A stretch of 64,000 nt of DNA. Origin: Undibacterium sp. Jales W-56 (GTDB taxonomy: Bacteria > Pseudomonadota > Gammaproteobacteria > Burkholderiales > Burkholderiaceae_D). Both the position numbers and the translations under genes were made by a program. Within the stretch, counting starts at the first letter, position 1, and every line of letters starts with the position of its first letter. Where the stretch lies: the NCBI RefSeq assembly GCF_025548535.1, contig NZ_JAJLQW010000001.1:992001-1056000 (forward strand). Direction: 5' to 3'. Below are positions 19,035 through 28,291 of the stretch, piece by piece. A model generated the notes under the pieces. The model did not search any database and was not told where the DNA came from. It saw only the letters and a program-made list of their open reading frames with translations.

Positions 19035-19244
19035 TTAGCCCTTGTTCTGATAGACGTAAGCTTGTTGCTCGACGCGGGATTCTTTGCTGCGCTGTTGCGT
19101 TTCCAGATCCGTTGGCGCTTTGTCCCACAGCAGGGCGCGGCCGTCACGCTGGCTTTGCTCTAAAGCCGGATTCGCCTGCTTCAGGCTGTTGATGAATTGC
19201 GTGGCTTCGGATTCGTACAGTGAAAATTGTTTGGAAAACTTCAT
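19035..19244 (-). CDS. DUF3460 small protein
   Basis: A 69-residue protein of the betaproteobacterial DUF3460 family: it starts MKFSKQFSLYESEATQFI and continues with PALEQSQRDGRALLWD and QAYVYQNKG. No function is known. The start at 19244 was taken because the family normally begins near MxxYESEATQF; a longer frame to 19277 exists but its added residues do not look like the family. It lies just before scpA on the same strand, an arrangement often seen in this group. There is no signal peptide or membrane helix. A role with ScpA is possible by position only. Confidence 0.8.
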   Translation of the reverse strand: MKFSKQFSLYESEATQFINSLKQANPALEQSQRDGRALLWDKAPTDLETQQRSKESRVEQQAYVYQNKG

Positions 19245-19351
19245 GATGGCGCGATCAGCAGGTAAATGAACAATCAAAAGCGCATTTTACCCTGTAATGA
19301 GGTGGATTTTGATGGTTGCTATGGAATAAGGGCCGATTCGTCCCTGGTAAA

Positions 19352-19945
19352 TCAAAGATCGTCTTTGTTGATCCACTTGGGTAGATGCGGAGGGCGCGCC
19401 TGTTGTAATGCATCCAGCAAGTTGACCGGATCAGATGCATTGTGCAGCAGCGCGAGATGTTCTTGCTTTAAAAAACGGGCATTCACTGTGTGCTGCAGAA
19501 ATTGCAGCAGGCTGTCATAGAAGCCATTGATGTTGAGCAGACCCAGCGGTTTTTCATGGAAGCCTAATTGCGACCAGGTGAACATCTCAAACAATTCCTC
19601 CAGCGTGCCTATCCCGCCAGGCATAGCGATAAAGCCATCGGATAGTTCAGCCATCAGCGCTTTACGCTCATGCATATTGTTGACGATGTACAGCTTGCTC
19701 AAACCTGTGTGACCGACTTCCTTGTCCATCAAGGCTTTAGGAATCACGCCGGTAACATGGCCGCCGAGGCGCAGAACCTCATCCGCAATGACGCCCATCA
19801 ATCCGACATTGCCGCCGCCGTATACCATAGCAATCCTGCGAGCCGCCATTGCCGAGGCTAATTTTCTGGCGCCGTCTGCGTAAGCGTCTGAGAACCCAAT
19901 GGAAGAGCCACAATAGACGCAGAGAGAATTGATCTGCCTAGGCAT
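19352..19945 (-). CDS. LOG family protein (cytokinin riboside 5'-monophosphate phosphoribohydrolase type)
   Basis: A 197-residue Rossmann-fold protein of the LOG/YvdD family, with YGGGNVGLMG (residues 42-51), HERKA and the signature PGGIGTLEELFEMF (about 109-122). Such enzymes remove the base from nucleoside monophosphates; the plant members make active cytokinins, while the bacterial role is mostly unclear (AMP phosphoribohydrolase in several). Its ATG overlaps the stop of the TetR gene by eight bases, so the two are translationally coupled on one transcript. The motif pair is complete, so the protein is probably active. The 107 bases after it hold no gene. Confidence 0.9.
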   Translation of the reverse strand: MPRQINSLCVYCGSSIGFSDAYADGARKLASAMAARRIAMVYGGGNVGLMGVIADEVLRLGGHVTGVIPKALMDKEVGHTGLSKLYIVNNMHERKALMAELSDGFIAMPGGIGTLEELFEMFTWSQLGFHEKPLGLLNINGFYDSLLQFLQHTVNARFLKQEHLALLHNASDPVNLLDALQQARPPHLPKWINKDDL

Positions 19946-20606
19946 TAATTTTCTTCAGGTATTCTTGCGACAGTTTTTCAAACACGTTTTTGGTTTCGCC
20001 TCGCAGATACGGGCTGATCAAAACGATGACCTGATAACAACCGCGCGCCAGCGACTCTGACATGGTCTGCAATTCGGTGTATTTGCGGGGATTACGGACG
20101 TATTCATAAGACAGCCAGTAGGTTGCAACTACCACCATATTGGTGGCGAGAGCGTCAATTTCTATATCGCCAGCCTCGAATTCGCCGTCGGCGCGCAAAC
20201 CATAGCAAAGCTCGGTGGCGACCTTAATTTTGTGGGTCAGAATCTGCTTGAAATTGAGTTCCAGCTTACGGTTTCTGGAAAGCAGGTCATTCAAATCGCG
20301 GTAGAAAAAACGATAACGCCAGACCAGTTCAAACGTCAGGTGCAGATAGGTCCAGATATCCTGGATATTGGCTTTGCGTCCCTCGGGAAAGGCGAGTTTT
20401 TTGTTAATTTCTTCCTCGAATTGTACGAAGATGGAATTGACAATATCGTCCTTATTGCGGAAGTGATAGTACAGGTTGCCCGGAGAGATATTCATCTCTT
20501 CAGCAATGACCGTGGTAGTGATATTGGGCTCGCCAAATTCATTGAACAAGCGCAACGATAAATCCAGGATGCGTTCCCTGGTGCGACGAGGAGCTTTGTG
20601 TTGCAT
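19938..20606 (-). CDS. TetR-family transcriptional regulator
   Basis: A 222-residue regulator. The N-terminal helix-turn-helix is typical: RERILDLSLRLFNEFGEPN, then VIAEEMNISPGNLYYHFRNK and DIVNSIF (residues 8-57). The remaining part is the ligand-binding and dimerisation domain, with several aromatic-rich helices. It resembles a TetR type found in betaproteobacteria with an N-terminal basic start (MQHKAPRRTRER). The stop lies inside the start of the LOG-family gene (eight-base overlap), which suggests that it controls its own operon. The ligand and operator are unknown; no palindrome stands out in the 84 bases upstream. Confidence 0.9.
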   Translation of the reverse strand: MQHKAPRRTRERILDLSLRLFNEFGEPNITTTVIAEEMNISPGNLYYHFRNKDDIVNSIFVQFEEEINKKLAFPEGRKANIQDIWTYLHLTFELVWRYRFFYRDLNDLLSRNRKLELNFKQILTHKIKVATELCYGLRADGEFEAGDIEIDALATNMVVVATYWLSYEYVRNPRKYTELQTMSESLARGCYQVIVLISPYLRGETKNVFEKLSQEYLKKINA

Positions 20607-20689
20607 GCCGACTCTCTAAAATTATTTTTTAATAGAATAACATTGAACCGGCAAAGCACAAAAAAATGCGTCGGATTTCTCTATCGGGA

Positions 20690-21223
20690 CTAGTCGGCCT
20701 GCCTGGTGTCTGTGCTTAATTTGACTTCGACGTGGACTAAACGGGTTTTCGCAAGCTTGTCGTGTAAGAATTGACCATCTTTATCCAGTCTCGTCGTCAA
20801 TGCCCACAAAACCACATTTGCCGTGACGGCAGCAACCGCGAACCAGGCTTTCAGTTCGAATTGATAGGCGATAGCCAAACCCGGTAAAAACCACATCCAT
20901 GCCAGGCAATAGCGTACGATTGCCTTAATAACCGGCAACTTGGGCCGCTCGTCGTCGATTACTTTGATACTCCAGGTTTTCATCGCCAGAGTCTGACCGC
21001 TTCTGGACCAGAAGAACACAAAATAGGCACCCAGCACAAAAAATAGCCAGGCTTCGCGGGCATGCCGCAAAGTCAGGGCGTGGCGGCTCTGGGTCCATAC
21101 ATCGAATATCATTCCAGCTACGAAGACTACGCCAAACAGCAGCATGGCCTCATACACCATGCAGATCATGCGGCGACGCAGTGCGGGAGCCGCAGTCGCA
21201 GCGGTAAATTGAGCTTGTACCAC
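20690..21223 (-). CDS. RDD family membrane protein
   Basis: A 177-residue RDD-domain protein with three to four hydrophobic helices. The RDD part reads RRRMICMVYEAMLLFGVVF at the start, then FFWSRSGQTLAMKTWSIKV, LPVIKAIVRYCLAW, and LDKDGQFLHDKL. The family is named for arginine and two aspartates; some members are reported as Na+/H+ antiporters, others have no known role. Here the expected R-D-D set is only partly clear: the first helix has R-R-R-M and later residues D and D in KDGQFLHD. A GTG starts it, 3 bases after DUF3106, as the last gene of the sigma-factor operon. Confidence 0.82.
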   Translation of the reverse strand: MVQAQFTAATAAPALRRRMICMVYEAMLLFGVVFVAGMIFDVWTQSRHALTLRHAREAWLFFVLGAYFVFFWSRSGQTLAMKTWSIKVIDDERPKLPVIKAIVRYCLAWMWFLPGLAIAYQFELKAWFAVAAVTANVVLWALTTRLDKDGQFLHDKLAKTRLVHVEVKLSTDTRQAD

Positions 21224-21226
21224 GTT

Positions 21227-21907
21227 TTATTTCGCCACGGCTTGAGAGGCGGGGGCGCTTATCACCGGAGTTGCAACAGCTTGACTGGCAGCTTGTACAA
21301 CTGGCGCAGGACGCTCGGTTGCGGGTGGCAAGGCAATAGGTGCGGGTTTCTGAATGCCTTTGATCGGCGCTAAGGCGGGTGCTTTTCTTTGCGCTTCAGA
21401 TGGCAGGTTGGTGACATTTTTTTTTCTGCTTGCTTCAGAAGCCAATTGCTTCTTTTGCTCATCACTCAATTGCTGATATTGCTGCCATTGAGCTGACTTT
21501 TGTTCGGGTTTGATTTGTGCTGTGCGAGCGAAATTCTCGCGCGCTTCCATACGCTGTTCTGGCGATAATTTGACCCAGGCGCGCATACGTTCTTGTACTC
21601 TTGCCTGTTCGTCCGGCTTCATGAGCGCATATTTATTGGCGATTTCCAGCCATTTTTTCTTGCGGACTTCACCCATCTTGCTCCATTCCGGAGCGAGCGG
21701 CGCAAGCGCTATTTTTTGTTCGGTGCTCAGCTCTTGCCAGCTCGGCTTGCTATTTGCCACTGCCGGCGCTGCAAGCGTTTTATTCGCGGTCGCAGGCGGA
21801 GTACTCGTAATAGCAGTACCGCCAGCAAGAGCTAGCGGTGACAATATGGCTAATAAAAAGACGCATAGTGGCAATTTATTTGAAGCGAATACAGCGGAAA
21901 AATACAC
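21227..21907 (-). CDS. DUF3106 exported protein
   Basis: A 226-residue secreted protein. A signal peptide of about 29 residues (LAILSPLALAGG) precedes a domain of repeated, charged helices with WQELSTEQKIALAPLAPEWS, KWLEIANKYALMKPDEQARV and MRAWVKLSPEQRMEARENFA, the DUF3106 pattern. The C-terminal 60 residues are rich in alanine and proline, probably disordered. It starts with GTG behind GGAG, 3 bases after the DUF3619 stop. It is part of the four-gene sigma operon and likely acts in the periplasm; no biochemical function is known for the family. Confidence 0.86.
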   Translation of the reverse strand: MYFSAVFASNKLPLCVFLLAILSPLALAGGTAITSTPPATANKTLAAPAVANSKPSWQELSTEQKIALAPLAPEWSKMGEVRKKKWLEIANKYALMKPDEQARVQERMRAWVKLSPEQRMEARENFARTAQIKPEQKSAQWQQYQQLSDEQKKQLASEASRKKNVTNLPSEAQRKAPALAPIKGIQKPAPIALPPATERPAPVVQAASQAVATPVISAPASQAVAK

Positions 21908-21909
21908 TG

Positions 21910-22326
21910 CTACTCCTCCGCTTTGTTCAAATACGCGCTGAAGCCCGTATCCAGATAAGCATCTGGCGGTAATTCATCTGCCAGTACAGCCACATCAATA
22001 TCAGCCAGATCACTGATGCGACGTTGTTGTTCGTACTCGTAAATGCCTATCAAGCCGAGAATCAGTACCAGCATCGGCAAAGCAACACCGAGTTTGCCTA
22101 GCCATGAGCTAGGGCCGCCGAATGAAAATCCGTGATTGCCTGCCAAAATTCCGTTAAAAGCCAATGCCGCAGTCGGGGAAGATTGCTTTTTGCGCGACAT
22201 GGCAATCTTTCGTGCACTGGCGAGCCGATCTAAAGTCGGTGCCGGGAGTCGCTCAGCCGATTCATTTAATGCATGCCTTACCTTGTAGGCAAAATCCAGA
22301 TCTCGGGCTTCTCTAGAGTAGTTCAT
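21910..22326 (-). CDS. DUF3619 protein, likely membrane anti-sigma-type partner
   Basis: A 138-residue protein. The first 75 residues are charged and predicted cytosolic (MNYSREARDLDFAYKVRHAL); one membrane helix spans about residues 77-96 (LGKLGVALPMLVLILGLIG), followed by a short acidic tail. That layout is the one of small membrane anti-sigma factors, although no ZAS or RskA motif is visible. The start at 22326 was chosen because its ATG overlaps the sigma gene's stop as ATGA (22323-22326). Coupling to the sigma gene is the main reason to suspect a partner role; the family itself has no assigned function. Confidence 0.78.
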   Translation of the reverse strand: MNYSREARDLDFAYKVRHALNESAERLPAPTLDRLASARKIAMSRKKQSSPTAALAFNGILAGNHGFSFGGPSSWLGKLGVALPMLVLILGLIGIYEYEQQRRISDLADIDVAVLADELPPDAYLDTGFSAYLNKAEE

Positions 22327-22895
22327 AATGTAATTCCTTTTGCCTTGAGTGATGCTGCCAGCGCGTGTGTTGCACGCGAACAGTGCGTTTTGACACTGCC
22401 TTCCGAGCAACCCATTGCGGCTGCCGTTTCTGCTACATCCATGTCTTCCCAATAACGCATGAGGAAGGCTTCTCGTTGACGTGCTGGAAGTTTTTGTATC
22501 TCGCCATCAATTATGTTGAGAACTTGCTCACGCTCTATTTTATCAGCACTGGACTCGGATGCCTCGGTTCCTTCTTCAGAAGCGTAGCTTTCTAGCAAGT
22601 CAAAATTGTCATCATCTTGATTATTATTGGGCGTGATGCTCGAAAACAGGCTGACCCAGGTATTCCTTACTTTCTCCCTGCGGAAAAAATCAAGTATCGT
22701 ATTTTGCAGAATGCGTTGAAATAAAAGAGGCAGCTCTGCCGCGGGTTTGTCGCCGTATTTTTCGGCAAGCTTGATCATGGACTCTTGTACAATGTCCAGT
22801 GCGGATTCTTCATTACGCACCGTATACACTGCGTGTTTGTAGGCGCGACGCTCTACGCCTTCAAGAAAATTCGATAATTCTTTGTCTGTGGCCAT
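22323..22895 (-). CDS. ECF-type RNA polymerase sigma factor
   Basis: A 190-residue sigma-70 family protein. Region 2 covers about residues 10-75 (ALDIVQESMIKLAEKYGD and LLFQRILQNTILDFFRR); region 4 covers 125-180, with LPARQREAFLMRYWEDMD, VAETAAAMGCSEGSVKTHCSRA. Between them lies a long acidic, Asn/Asp/Glu-rich linker of roughly 35 residues (about 84-118), unusual for the class. The gene begins a compact operon: sigma, DUF3619 (4-base overlap), DUF3106, RDD. That arrangement suggests an extracytoplasmic signal passed through the membrane protein. The regulon cannot be read from this sequence, and no family-specific promoter is called upstream. Confidence 0.92.
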   Translation of the reverse strand: MATDKELSNFLEGVERRAYKHAVYTVRNEESALDIVQESMIKLAEKYGDKPAAELPLLFQRILQNTILDFFRREKVRNTWVSLFSSITPNNNQDDDNFDLLESYASEEGTEASESSADKIEREQVLNIIDGEIQKLPARQREAFLMRYWEDMDVAETAAAMGCSEGSVKTHCSRATHALAASLKAKGITL

Positions 22896-23447
22896 TTCTT
22901 GGCAGTAATGATAGATAACTTTGATAAGGTGGTGCTATGACAAAGGAAATTCCTGTGGCAATCTGGTCTTAATTTGGGAAAATGCCGTGAAATAGTGCGG
23001 TTTTTCTCTTTAAAAGTGCGCCCATGCTAGCAAAAAACCTTTTCCATGTCCTGTTATTTTGTGGGAAATTACTGATTTGCAAGTAATTTATGCGCAAAAA
23101 TATGGAATTTGTCTTGACCAAAATGGTGCGACGCAGTACCGTATCAGTCCGCCTCACGATCTCGAGGCAATCAATACCTGTTCGAACCGGCCCACAATGT
23201 CGTCCTCAACAGGTGCTCTAATGAAGCTGTTTGTTCTGACCCATGCCACAAGCGTGAGAAGTTGTCGCAGTAAAGCCTAAACACTGACTGAACGAGTGCT
23301 ATAAGCCTCATCTGGAAATATATCCAACGGATGTACCAAGGGTGGCGTGACCGTACAAAAAGGAATGTCAGCTTCAAGCCTAGCCGCGCAAATTCGACAG
23401 GAAAGAACATCCGATCAATCTCCTATGGACCTTGAAAGGAAACGTAA
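22896..23447. other. Divergent 552-base intergenic region before ilvI
   Basis: A long gap between divergent genes: the sigma operon (minus) and ilvI (plus). A weak promoter-like pair TTGACC/TACCGT with 17 spacer bases lies at 23114-23142 on the plus strand. A 19-residue ORF with a fair ribosome site follows at 23221-23280. The mRNA leader before ilvI would thus be about 300 bases. I see no clear terminator and no Leu/Ile/Val-rich peptide; a regulatory RNA is possible. Confidence 0.45.
23221..23280 (+). CDS. Possible 19-residue upstream ORF before ilvI
   Basis: An ATG preceded by AGGTG at a proper distance (23211-23215) opens a 19-codon frame reading [19 protein letters not shown]. It lies 168 bases before ilvI. 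It has two leucines and two valines but no isoleucine, so it is not a clear branched-chain attenuator peptide. The VRSCRSK tail is basic with a single cysteine. It could be a small regulatory upstream ORF or a chance frame. Confidence 0.25.
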   Translation: MKLFVLTHATSVRSCRSKA

Positions 23448-25175
23448 ATGAGTTCAGAAACGAATGCAGAAATAACCGGCGCAGAGATATTAGTCAAATG
23501 CCTGGCCGAAGAGGGTGTTGAGCATGTGTTCGGATATCCGGGCGGTGCCGTACTCTATATCTACGACGCAATTTTTAATCAGGATAAGTTTCAACATATC
23601 CTTGTTCGCCACGAGCAGGCAGCGATTCATGCGGCCGATGCTTATTCCCGTTCTTCACAAAAAGTCGGTGTCGCTTTAGTGACATCCGGCCCTGGCGTTA
23701 CCAATGCGGTAACCGGCCTGGCGACTGCCTACATGGATTCGATCCCGATGGTGATCATTTCCGGCCAGGTCCCAAGTCATGCAATCGGCCAGGATGCTTT
23801 CCAGGAATGCGATACCGTCGGTATTACGCGTCCTTGCGTCAAGCATAATTTTTTGGTGAAGGATGTCCGAGATTTAGCGACGACCATCAAGAAGGCGTTC
23901 TTTATCGCTACGACTGGTCGTCCCGGTCCTGTGCTGGTGGATATCCCCAAAGATATCAGCATGCACAAGACCACCTATTTCTATCCAAAAGAAGTAGAAA
24001 TGCGCTCTTACAAGCCAGTGGATAAGGGTCACTCCGGCCAGATTCGCAAGGCAGTGCAGCTCTTGCTGCAAGCCGAACGTCCGATGATTTATACCGGCGG
24101 CGGCGTGATACTGGCCAATGCGGCACCGGAGTTAAACAAGCTGGTCAACCAACTCGGTTTCCCGTGCACCAATACCTTGATGGGCTTGGGTGCTTTTCCG
24201 GCTTCGGATGAAAAATTTGTCGGCATGCCTGGCATGCACGGCACTTACGAAGCCAACATGGCGATGCAACACTGCGATGTGCTGATCGCGATCGGTGCGC
24301 GTTTTGATGATCGCGTGATCGGTAACCCCAAACATTTCGCCTCTCATCCGCGCAAGATCATTCATATCGATATCGATCCGTCGTCGATTTCCAAGCGCGT
24401 TAAAGTCGATATTCCTATCGTCGGCAATGTCAAAGACGTGTTGCAAGAATTTTTGTCGCAACTCGGCACGGTAGAGATCAAGTCGAATCCGAAAGCGCTG
24501 GCAGACTGGTGGAAGCAGATCAATGAGTGGCGCAAGCGTGAATGCTTGAAATTTCCCGCCTCGACTGAAATTATCAAGCCGCAATCGGTTGTACAAAAAG
24601 TCTGGGAAATCACCAAGGGCGACGCCTTCATCACGTCCGACGTCGGTCAGCATCAGATGTGGGCGGCGCAATACTACGGTTTTGACAAACCGCGCCGCTG
24701 GATCAATTCCGGCGGCCTGGGCACCATGGGCGTTGGCTTGCCTTATGCGATGGGAGTGCAGATGGCGAACCCCGGCGCGACCGTGGCCTGCATCACCGGC
24801 GAAGCTTCCATACAAATGTGTATTCAGGAACTCGCGACCTGCAAGCAATATCATTTGACGCCGAAAATTATTTTGTTGAACAACCGTTTTCTCGGCATGG
24901 TCCGGCAGTGGCAGCAAATTGATTACGGATCACGTTACTCCGAGTCGTATATGGATTCCTTGCCCGATTTTACCAAGCTGGTGGAGTCCTATGGTCACGT
25001 CGGTATGAAGATTGAAAATCCGGCAGATATCGATGGCGCACTCAAAGATGCATTCGGCATGAAAGATCGTCTGGTATTTATGAACTTCATTACGGATCAA
25101 ACCGAAAACGTCTGGCCTATGGTCAAGGCGGGCGCCGGTCTGACTGAAATGCTGCTCGGTTCGGAGGATCTGTAA
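23448..25175 (+). CDS. ilvI: Acetolactate synthase large subunit
   Basis: A 575-residue thiamine-diphosphate and FAD-dependent enzyme that makes acetolactate or acetohydroxybutyrate, the first shared step of valine, leucine and isoleucine synthesis. Typical parts are visible: [21 protein letters not shown] at the start, with the catalytic glutamate in [17 protein letters not shown] (about 55-71), [20 protein letters not shown], and near the end the TPP-Mg segment [17 protein letters not shown] with [24 protein letters not shown] precedes the ATG. It is followed one base later by ilvH. The long leader upstream suggests control, perhaps by an RNA element. It is the biosynthetic, not the catabolic, acetolactate synthase. 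Confidence 0.96.
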   Translation: MSSETNAEITGAEILVKCLAEEGVEHVFGYPGGAVLYIYDAIFNQDKFQHILVRHEQAAIHAADAYSRSSQKVGVALVTSGPGVTNAVTGLATAYMDSIPMVIISGQVPSHAIGQDAFQECDTVGITRPCVKHNFLVKDVRDLATTIKKAFFIATTGRPGPVLVDIPKDISMHKTTYFYPKEVEMRSYKPVDKGHSGQIRKAVQLLLQAERPMIYTGGGVILANAAPELNKLVNQLGFPCTNTLMGLGAFPASDEKFVGMPGMHGTYEANMAMQHCDVLIAIGARFDDRVIGNPKHFASHPRKIIHIDIDPSSISKRVKVDIPIVGNVKDVLQEFLSQLGTVEIKSNPKALADWWKQINEWRKRECLKFPASTEIIKPQSVVQKVWEITKGDAFITSDVGQHQMWAAQYYGFDKPRRWINSGGLGTMGVGLPYAMGVQMANPGATVACITGEASIQMCIQELATCKQYHLTPKIILLNNRFLGMVRQWQQIDYGSRYSESYMDSLPDFTKLVESYGHVGMKIENPADIDGALKDAFGMKDRLVFMNFITDQTENVWPMVKAGAGLTEMLLGSEDL

Positions 25176-25176
25176 C

Positions 25177-25668
25177 ATGAGACATATCATTTCTGTTCTG
25201 CTGGAAAACGAAGCCGGCGCCTTGTCTCGGGTCGTCGGTTTATTCTCTGCGCGCGGCTACAACATCGAAACCCTGACGGTGGCGCCGACCGAAGATGCGA
25301 CCTTGTCTCGCATGACCATCGTGACTTCAGGCTCGGACGACATCATCGAGCAAATCACCAAGCATCTGAATCGCCTGATCGAAGTAGTTAAAGTCGTCGA
25401 CCTGACCGAGGGCGCGCACATTGAGCGCGAACTCATGTTGATCAAGGTCAGGGCAGTAGGTAAAGAACGTGAAGAGATGAAGCGCACTGCCGATATTTTC
25501 CGTGGTCGCATCATCGATGTCACCGAAAAAACCTATACCATCGAATTGACCGGGAATAAGGGTAAGCTGGATGCCTTTATCGATTCCATCGACCGTACGG
25601 CGATTTTGGAAACGGTCCGTACCGGTGGTTCGGGTATCGGCCGTGGCGAGCGAATTTTGAAAGTCTAA
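25177..25668 (+). CDS. ilvH: Acetolactate synthase small regulatory subunit
   Basis: A 163-residue regulatory subunit with an N-terminal ACT domain (HIISVLLENEAGALSRVVGL, then SARGYNIETLTVAPTEDATL) and the C-terminal half IlvH domain (ELMLIKVRAVGKEREEMKRT). It binds valine and confers feedback inhibition on IlvI while raising its activity. The gene starts one base after the ilvI stop, so both are made together. Length and motifs are standard. IlvC follows after 128 bases and probably shares the transcript, although that gap is large enough for a secondary promoter. Confidence 0.96.
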   Translation: MRHIISVLLENEAGALSRVVGLFSARGYNIETLTVAPTEDATLSRMTIVTSGSDDIIEQITKHLNRLIEVVKVVDLTEGAHIERELMLIKVRAVGKEREEMKRTADIFRGRIIDVTEKTYTIELTGNKGKLDAFIDSIDRTAILETVRTGGSGIGRGERILKV

Positions 25669-25787
25669 GGCATCAGCAAACAAAGTAATACGCAATATCG
25701 ACGGGCTTCTCCGGGCGAAAACGTGCCACAAGGCGCATGAATAGTGCGGATGCTGTTTTAAATAACTGAAATAAATTAAATCATTAA

Positions 25788-26813
<1,026 letters not shown>

Positions 26814-26873
26814 TTGCCAAGATCGCCGGGCATCATACCGGCGCATGCTGGCAATCACACCCAGTTTGAAGCC

Positions 26874-26902
26874 AAAAGTCGTCCGCTTGGACGACTTTTT
26901 TT
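26874..26902 (+). terminator. Terminator after ilvC
   Basis: A stem AAAAGTCGTCC/GGACGACTTTT with loop GCTT, continued by a run of T; a textbook rho-independent terminator 60 bases after the ilvC stop. Confidence 0.9.
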
Positions 26903-27013
26903 ATGTCTTTTTATTCCTGTTTCACATCAAAAAGCGTGAATTTGGTAAACGATTGATGTCTTTGGACATCTTGCACTTCAGGCGCATCTGGCTTTTTTCG
27001 TGAGCAAAATGGA

Positions 27014-27042
27014 TTTAATTGCCATCTAATCGCGGTTATACT
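27014..27042 (+). promoter_or_regulatory. Probable pssA promoter
   Basis: A good -10 box TATACT (27037-27042) stands 17 bases after a weak -35, TTTAAT (27014-27019). The implied start, about 27049, lies 25 bases before pssA. Confidence 0.45.
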
Positions 27043-27073
27043 TTCAGCTTACTTTTATTTTATCGATTAACGC

Positions 27074-27934
27074 ATGTCCTCTTTTAACCGACGTAAGCCC
27101 AAAGGCAGTTTTAAGCTTTTCCCACGTGGCGCACGCAAAAATCAACAAGCTGAATCTGGCGCTGCCGAGCAGCCCTATCCGGTCAAGAGACGGCGCGGCA
27201 TTTATCTCCTGCCAAACGCCTTTACTACGGCGGCTTTGTTCTGTGGCTTCTATGCCATTGTGATGGCAATGAATCAGCGTTTTGATCAATCGGCATTCGC
27301 TATTTTTGCCGCCATGGTGCTGGATAGTCTCGATGGTCGCGTGGCCAGGATGACGAATACCCAAAGTGAATTTGGCGCCCAGTACGATAGTTTGTCGGAC
27401 ATGATTTCTTTCGGCGCAGCGCCAGCTCTGGTGGCGTATGAATGGTCGCTCAGGGGCATGGGTAAGCTGGGCTGGCTGGCGGCATTCGTCTATTGCGCCG
27501 GTGCGGCATTGCGCCTGGCGCGTTTTAACACAAATATTGCGGTCGTCGATAAGCGTTATTTCCAAGGTTTGCCTAGTCCGGCAGCGGCGGCATTGGTGGC
27601 TGGCTTTGTGCTGTTGATGACGGACTTGAATTTTAAGGGCAGCGATCTGAGCTGGAGCGCCTGGAGTATTACCTTGTTTGCCGGTTTGACGATGGTGACC
27701 AACGTCCCTTTTTATAGTTTCAAGGATGTGAATTTGCGCCGCTCCGTGCCATTTATTGCGCCGTTTTTGATCGTGCTGGCCTATGTTGCCGTGGTCAGCG
27801 ATCCGCCTAAAGTACTGTTTGGCCTGTTTGTGCTGTATGGCTTGTCGGGTTATGTGGTGCTGCTGTGGCGCTGGCGTAAAGGCCGTCCGGTGAGTCTGGT
27901 ACAAACGACTGTTGAAACTCACGAAGAGAAGTAA
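27074..27934 (+). CDS. pssA: CDP-diacylglycerol-serine O-phosphatidyltransferase
   Basis: A 286-residue inner-membrane enzyme of the CDP-alcohol phosphatidyltransferase family; it makes phosphatidylserine from CDP-diacylglycerol and serine, the precursor of phosphatidylethanolamine. The signature D-x2-DG-x2-AR-x8-G-x3-D-x3-D is seen as DSLDGRVARMTNTQSEFGAQYDSLSD shortened by my cut: DGRVAR at about residue 89 and YDSLSD near 105. Several hydrophobic helices follow. The first 45 residues are basic and charged (RRKPKGSFKLFPRGARK), as in betaproteobacterial members. It is monocistronic or starts its own unit between two terminators (26874-26902 and 27955-27989). Confidence 0.93.
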   Translation: MSSFNRRKPKGSFKLFPRGARKNQQAESGAAEQPYPVKRRRGIYLLPNAFTTAALFCGFYAIVMAMNQRFDQSAFAIFAAMVLDSLDGRVARMTNTQSEFGAQYDSLSDMISFGAAPALVAYEWSLRGMGKLGWLAAFVYCAGAALRLARFNTNIAVVDKRYFQGLPSPAAAALVAGFVLLMTDLNFKGSDLSWSAWSITLFAGLTMVTNVPFYSFKDVNLRRSVPFIAPFLIVLAYVAVVSDPPKVLFGLFVLYGLSGYVVLLWRWRKGRPVSLVQTTVETHEEK

Positions 27935-27954
27935 ATCAGACTCGTATGAAAATC

Positions 27955-27989
27955 AAAGCTGTGCGGTAGAAATACGGCACAGCTTTTTT
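27955..27989 (+). terminator. Terminator after pssA
   Basis: A stem AAAGCTGTGC/GCACAGCTTT with loop of about 12 bases and a T-run, 20 bases after the pssA stop. The rest of the gap up to leuA (27990-28291) holds the leuA promoter and a leader. Confidence 0.88.
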
Positions 27990-28044
27990 AATTCCCGTAG
28001 AGCGAAAAGCAGGTATTTTTTTACAGAATGACGGCCACAAAATC

Positions 28045-28073
28045 TTGCACTTTCAAGCAATCGCGCTTATAGT
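28045..28073 (+). promoter_or_regulatory. leuA promoter
   Basis: A strong sigma-70-type pair: TTGCAC (28045-28050), 17 spacer bases, TATAGT (28068-28073). The implied start is at 28080-28081, the A of the leader peptide's ATG. Confidence 0.75.
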
Positions 28074-28080
28074 CGTCCGC

Positions 28081-28146
28081 ATGTATTTACTGCTCAAATT
28101 TTTAGCAATGTTATCTCTCGCGGATCCATCAGATTTGCCAGCGTGA
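28081..28146 (+). CDS. Candidate leucine-rich leader peptide before leuA (leaderless)
   Basis: A 21-codon frame encodes [21 protein letters not shown], seven leucines in 21 residues, spelled with mixed codons (TTA, CTG, CTC, TTG). It starts where the promoter's transcription start is predicted, so the mRNA would begin with the AUG and carry no ribosome site. A hairpin (stem TGCGCT/AGCGCA, 28154-28173) follows, then a second weaker one (TACCC/GGGTA, 28207-28229). No T-run terminator is seen. The peptide's makeup, position and single promoter suggest leucine attenuation of leuA; this is inference. Confidence 0.5.
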   Translation: MYLLLKFLAMLSLADPSDLPA

Positions 28147-28291
28147 TGACTGGTGCGCTGACACCATAGCGCATTCACACTCCCAACTTACAATTTGCGT
28201 AGCTCTTACCCATGCGCATCGCAAGGGTAGACCAAAAGCGTTTGCAGTACCGACATCCGGCAATTCAATTCAAAAAAATCAGGAGCAGATC

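Noticed and set aside
22327..22452. Upstream extension of the DUF3619 frame
   Set aside because: It lies inside the sigma gene; the ATGA overlap at 22323-22326 gives the natural start.
27044..27922. 292-codon minus-strand frame inside pssA
   Set aside because: The plus-strand gene carries the CDP-alcohol phosphatidyltransferase signature; the antisense frame has no features.
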